Source: CAZTGZ01 sp964613385 (lineage in GTDB: Bacteria; Bacteroidota; Bacteroidia; NS11-12g; UBA9320). Taken from it: 64,000 nucleotides of DNA. The notes below the pieces were generated by a model, which was given only the letters and a program-made list of their open reading frames with translations, was not told where the DNA came from and made no database searches. Location of the stretch: the NCBI GenBank assembly GCA_964613385.1, contig CAZTGZ010000001.1:62001-126000 (forward strand), given 5' to 3'. The position numbers were made by a program, and so were the translations under genes. Positions 61,688 to 64,000 of this stretch are shown in pieces (position 1 is the stretch's first letter; each line of letters begins with the position of its first letter).

Positions 61688-62149
61688 CTAATATCTGATA
61701 CCCAGTTTTCTGAAAATAAAATGAAGCAGCCAGGCCGGACCAATAAGCAGGAATTGAAGATCCTGAAAAAAGGAGGGCTTTTTACCTTCGATATGATGAC
61801 CCCAGAATTGACCTATCCAGGCGGCTGTAAATATGGATAAACACAAGGCCCACAACATAACTCCAGCATCTAATAGCCTCATGCTAAGTACTATACAAAA
61901 TGACATAATCGCCGCAAAGGCTAAAAACATCATTTTAGACAATGAAAAGTAAAACCAAAGCGCGGGAATGGCGATTACACTGGCCCAATTGAACCAGATA
62001 CTCTTTTCAGCGAATGGGAAAGGCAGGCTGCACAGTAAACCAATGATGCTGTAAAAAATGGCCGGAACACAAATCCAATGGACCAATTTATTGGTTGGGT
62101 TTTGATGACTTTCCCCATAGGCTTCCAGCCAATTTTCTAAGGTTCTCAT
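61688..62149 (-). CDS. DUF962/Mpo1-like membrane protein
   Basis: This 153-residue protein starts WLEAYGESHQNPTNKLVHWICVPAIFYSI, which is the signature of the DUF962 (Mpo1-like) family, with conserved His residues in SHQNPTNKLVHW and GHHIEGKKPSF. It has four to five hydrophobic helices. Yeast Mpo1 is an Fe(II)-dependent 2-hydroxy fatty acid dioxygenase. A similar lipid role here is inference. It lies 1 nt from the preceding gene. Confidence 0.85.
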   Translation of the reverse strand: MRTLENWLEAYGESHQNPTNKLVHWICVPAIFYSIIGLLCSLPFPFAEKSIWFNWASVIAIPALWFYFSLSKMMFLAFAAIMSFCIVLSMRLLDAGVMLWALCLSIFTAAWIGQFWGHHIEGKKPSFFQDLQFLLIGPAWLLHFIFRKLGIRY

Positions 62150-62150
62150 A

Positions 62151-62642
62151 CTATGTTGTTTGTAAAGGGAGCCATCGGGCTGCCCAACTGTATTTTAATG
62201 GTTTGATCCAGCTATTGCGCCATTCTCCTAAATTTTGAATGGTATGGTCAAGCATCAAACTTTCTTCGCTCACTTCTCCTCTTCCCCAGGCATCCAGCAT
62301 TTGGGCCCGGTTCATCAGGGTTACCTTTCCATCGGTAATTAAAGCCACCTCCAATCGCACAAACAAGGAAATTTGAAAAGCTGATTCAAGGGATTGTATG
62401 ATGTGAACAGAACTGTCGATGGAACAGCCACTGGCACCTGCCTGGGTTTCATCCACTGCCAGAATAATCACCTGATGGTATGCTATTTCAAATCCGGCTT
62501 TCAGGGGTATTTCGTGAGCCTTCCAATTGGCCGTAAATTCCTGTAACATGGATTCTGCCGCTTTTTCTTCATTCGGATTCAACGCCCGATTGCTTTGGTA
62601 AATCCAGATGCGGCTGTGGTCTGATAAATTGATCAGGCTCAT
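62151..62642 (-). CDS. Conserved Bacteroidota protein of unknown function
   Basis: This 163-residue soluble protein has a start SDHSRIWIYQSNRALNPNEE and a middle block AVDETQAGASGCSIDSSVH, with a helical C-terminus ending WAARWLPL. I do not see Walker motifs. Similar proteins in Bacteroidota are sometimes labelled ABC transporter ATPase, which this sequence does not support. Its start overlaps the HdrB-like gene's end by 4 nt, so the two are coupled. Confidence 0.75.
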   Translation of the reverse strand: MSLINLSDHSRIWIYQSNRALNPNEEKAAESMLQEFTANWKAHEIPLKAGFEIAYHQVIILAVDETQAGASGCSIDSSVHIIQSLESAFQISLFVRLEVALITDGKVTLMNRAQMLDAWGRGEVSEESLMLDHTIQNLGEWRNSWIKPLKYSWAARWLPLQTT

Positions 62643-63430
62643 ATCAGATTCTTTGCTTTAGCCACCATTTCCGCGATATCCAGCACTTGCACACTGTCTT
62701 CTTTTTCAGCATGTTTTACGCCATCTCTCAACATAGTCATACAAAATGGGCAATTGGATGCGACTATGGCAGCACCTGTTCCCAGAGCCTCAGAAGAGCG
62801 TTCAATATTGATTTCTCCTTTTCCTTTTTCTGCTTCCTTAAACATCTGAGCCCCGCCAGCACCGCAACAAAGTCCATTTTTTCTGCATCGCTTCATCTCC
62901 ACCAATTCAACATCCAGCGCTTCCAATACTTTTCGGGGCGCTTCATATACATCGTTCGCCCTGCCCAGATAGCAGCTGTCGTGATACGTGATTTTTTTGC
63001 CTTTAAATGCGCCTCCCTCAAACTTGATTTTGCCCTGATCGATCAATTCCTGCAATAGTTGCGTATGGTGGACCACTTCGTAGGTTCCGCCTAAATCAGG
63101 ATACTCATTTTTAAGGGTATTGAAACAATGCGGACAAGTAGTTACAATTTTTTTGATTTCGTAGCCATTCAACACGGCAATGTTATTGGCTGCCTGCATT
63201 TGAAACAGGAATTCATTGCCGGCTCTTCTGGCAGGGTCACCGGTGCAGCTTTCTTCTTGTCCCAGTATGGCGAACGAGATTCCGCATTCCTGGAGTATGG
63301 ATGCGAATGCTTTAGTGATTTTTTTGGCCCGGTCATCAAAACTTCCGGCGCAACCCACCCAGAATAGCACTTCGGGGCTCTCACCCCTGGCAATCATATC
63401 AGACAATATGGGTACTTTTAATTCTATCAT
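62639..63430 (-). CDS. HdrB-like Cys-rich (CCG domain) Fe-S protein
   Basis: This 263-residue protein has two CCG-type domains. The N-terminal part has VTTCPHCFNTLKNEY; the C-terminal part has YHDSCYLGR, KRCRKNGLCCGAGG and ASNCPFCMTML. These motifs bind a noncubane or standard 4Fe-4S cluster, as in heterodisulfide reductase subunit B, lactate oxidase LldE and GlpC. It probably moves electrons with the HdrC-like protein whose gene lies beyond the 130-residue membrane protein. The start overlaps that gene by 4 nt (ATGA). Confidence 0.88.
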   Translation of the reverse strand: MIELKVPILSDMIARGESPEVLFWVGCAGSFDDRAKKITKAFASILQECGISFAILGQEESCTGDPARRAGNEFLFQMQAANNIAVLNGYEIKKIVTTCPHCFNTLKNEYPDLGGTYEVVHHTQLLQELIDQGKIKFEGGAFKGKKITYHDSCYLGRANDVYEAPRKVLEALDVELVEMKRCRKNGLCCGAGGAQMFKEAEKGKGEINIERSSEALGTGAAIVASNCPFCMTMLRDGVKHAEKEDSVQVLDIAEMVAKAKNLI

Positions 63431-63819
63431 AAGAACAAATATTTTATCACCGATATCGAAGATACCAACAGGGCAATCATGCCCAGGATTTCTTCGTAAG
63501 GTTTGAGTTTGTGATTGTATTCAAGGATTTTTTCTCCGGTTTTGCCCGGAATGAGTTGTAGCACGATTCCGATTCCCTGAATCAATCCTAAGGCCAGCAT
63601 CAGGCACAACTCCAGCATATAGGTAAGGGAGAAAAAGAAGTTAAAAACAAGATCAAGGAAACGACCGAGGGCTAAAACAAGCAACACGAAACCAATCAGC
63701 CCCCTGAAACGATTGGCCTGAATGGCGAAATTTCTGAACTGAGGAAATCTCACCCCAATCAGGTTGGCAGTTGCGGCAACTCCGGATAAAAACAAAACGA
63801 TATGTAAAAGCCAGAACAT
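63427..63819 (-). CDS. Small membrane protein between HdrC-like and HdrB-like genes
   Basis: This 130-residue protein has three or four helices: WLLHIVLFLSGVAATANLIG, a GLIGFVLLVLALGRFLDLVFNF segment, YMLELCLMLALGLIQGIGIVL and a C-terminal LGMIALLVSSISVIKYLFL. No heme-binding pair of His residues is clear. It may anchor the Fe-S pair to the membrane, but this rests on position only. It is 9 nt after the HdrC-like stop. Confidence 0.75.
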   Translation of the reverse strand: MFWLLHIVLFLSGVAATANLIGVRFPQFRNFAIQANRFRGLIGFVLLVLALGRFLDLVFNFFFSLTYMLELCLMLALGLIQGIGIVLQLIPGKTGEKILEYNHKLKPYEEILGMIALLVSSISVIKYLFL

Positions 63820-63828
63820 CGAAATGGC

Positions 63829-64000
63829 TTAATCATTGCGCCAATTAGCCCGATCTGAAGGTGAGAAAGGCCAGGGAGCTCCATTATTCTCCAGATTTCC
63901 GAACATGTTATTCAAAGGTGTGGGAGCTGAGGATTCTTCCATTACGAGATATTGTCTCATTCCGTGAATGATTTCAACCGGACTGATATTGACCGGGCAA
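63829..64000 (-). CDS. HdrC-like 4Fe-4S protein, C-terminal fragment
   Basis: Fifty-six residues to a TAA are visible, starting at the right edge with CPVNISPVEIIHGMRQYL. The end is FSPSDRANWRND. A Cys-Pro followed by a conserved helix and MEESSAPTPLNNMF then ENNGAPWPF matches the end of HdrC-like ferredoxin-type proteins found upstream of HdrB-like genes. The rest lies outside the window. Confidence 0.75.
   Translation of the reverse strand, partial: CPVNISPVEIIHGMRQYLVMEESSAPTPLNNMFGNLENNGAPWPFSPSDRANWRND

Noticed and set aside
1..64000. CRISPR, insertion sequences, prophage or integrative elements
   Set aside because: No direct-repeat arrays, transposase motifs, integrase or terminal inverted repeats were seen, and gene content is housekeeping or envelope related.

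Overview
The window looks like a chromosomal segment of a Bacteroidota bacterium, probably a draft or metagenome-derived scaffold because one run of 37 N lies inside uvrB. The evidence for Bacteroidota is consistent across the window. Two secreted proteins end in a type A C-terminal domain typical of the type IX secretion system. Many genes have the Bacteroidota -7 promoter element TAnnTTTG and little sign of Shine-Dalgarno sequences. Lineage-typical genes include an OstA-like protein, DUF4834, a bacterial geranylgeranylglyceryl phosphate synthase, fused E1 alpha/beta and a CarB without the C-terminal regulatory domain. The class within Bacteroidota cannot be fixed from this window. Gene density is high. 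I see no tRNA, rRNA, CRISPR array, insertion sequence, prophage or integrase.

Layout. 1-3212: a truncated outer-membrane-type protein and a large lipoprotein (minus). 3306-6347: thiN, a methyltransferase and a membrane glycosyltransferase-like protein (plus, overlapping genes). 6344-12308: CAP lipoprotein and guaB, a T9SS-exported SGNH-like protein, and fused 2-oxoacid dehydrogenase E1 (minus). 12418-14461: PIF1/RecD2-type helicase and a coupled small protein; then an alpha/beta hydrolase (minus). 15330-18959: carB, DUF4834 and a lytic transglycosylase-like protein. 18988-19743: GGGP synthase (minus). 20123-23425: B12-dependent ribonucleotide reductase. 23514-26423: ECF-like sigma factor, two small proteins and a serine hydrolase. 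26494-28293: an arsenic operon, arsR, arsM, an unlisted 49-residue membrane-protein gene and arsC, behind a promoter with an ArsR-type palindrome. 28346-33709: DUF4197 lipoprotein, GH3/beta-lactamase-like fusion and OstA-like protein (minus). 33801-39473: tilS, secreted nuclease-like protein (minus), LMW phosphatase (minus), DUF456 and uvrB. 39525-44639: OmpA-family protein, radical SAM/SPASM protein, MBL-rhodanese fusion, methyltransferase and alkyltransferase-like protein (all minus). 44711-52445: TlpA-like protein, a small beta-barrel-like protein (minus), MBOAT plus SGNH partner, DUF1801, a secreted unknown protein and a TPR-adenylate cyclase. 52446-55370: metG and an EamA transporter (minus). 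55455-61015: pirin, then a NuoEF-like subunit and a formate dehydrogenase alpha subunit. 61023-64000: tsaB, a DUF962/Mpo1-like protein, an unknown protein, an HdrB-like and a truncated HdrC-like Fe-S protein separated by a membrane protein (minus operon read from the right edge).

Functional themes: cofactor and nucleotide supply (thiN, guaB, carB, nrdJ), DNA repair (uvrB, helicase, ATL), tRNA function (tilS, metG, tsaB), envelope biogenesis and remodelling (OstA, OmpA, GH3, MBOAT, lytic transglycosylase), detoxification (arsenic, sulfane sulfur) and redox metabolism (formate dehydrogenase, Hdr-like proteins).

The most interesting signals are two. One is the hidden 49-codon ORF that exactly fills the space between arsM and arsC. 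The other is a recurring geometry in which TAnnTTTG lies only 4-8 nt upstream of the start codon in at least seven genes. This predicts leaderless or nearly leaderless mRNAs and also corrects several gene starts.
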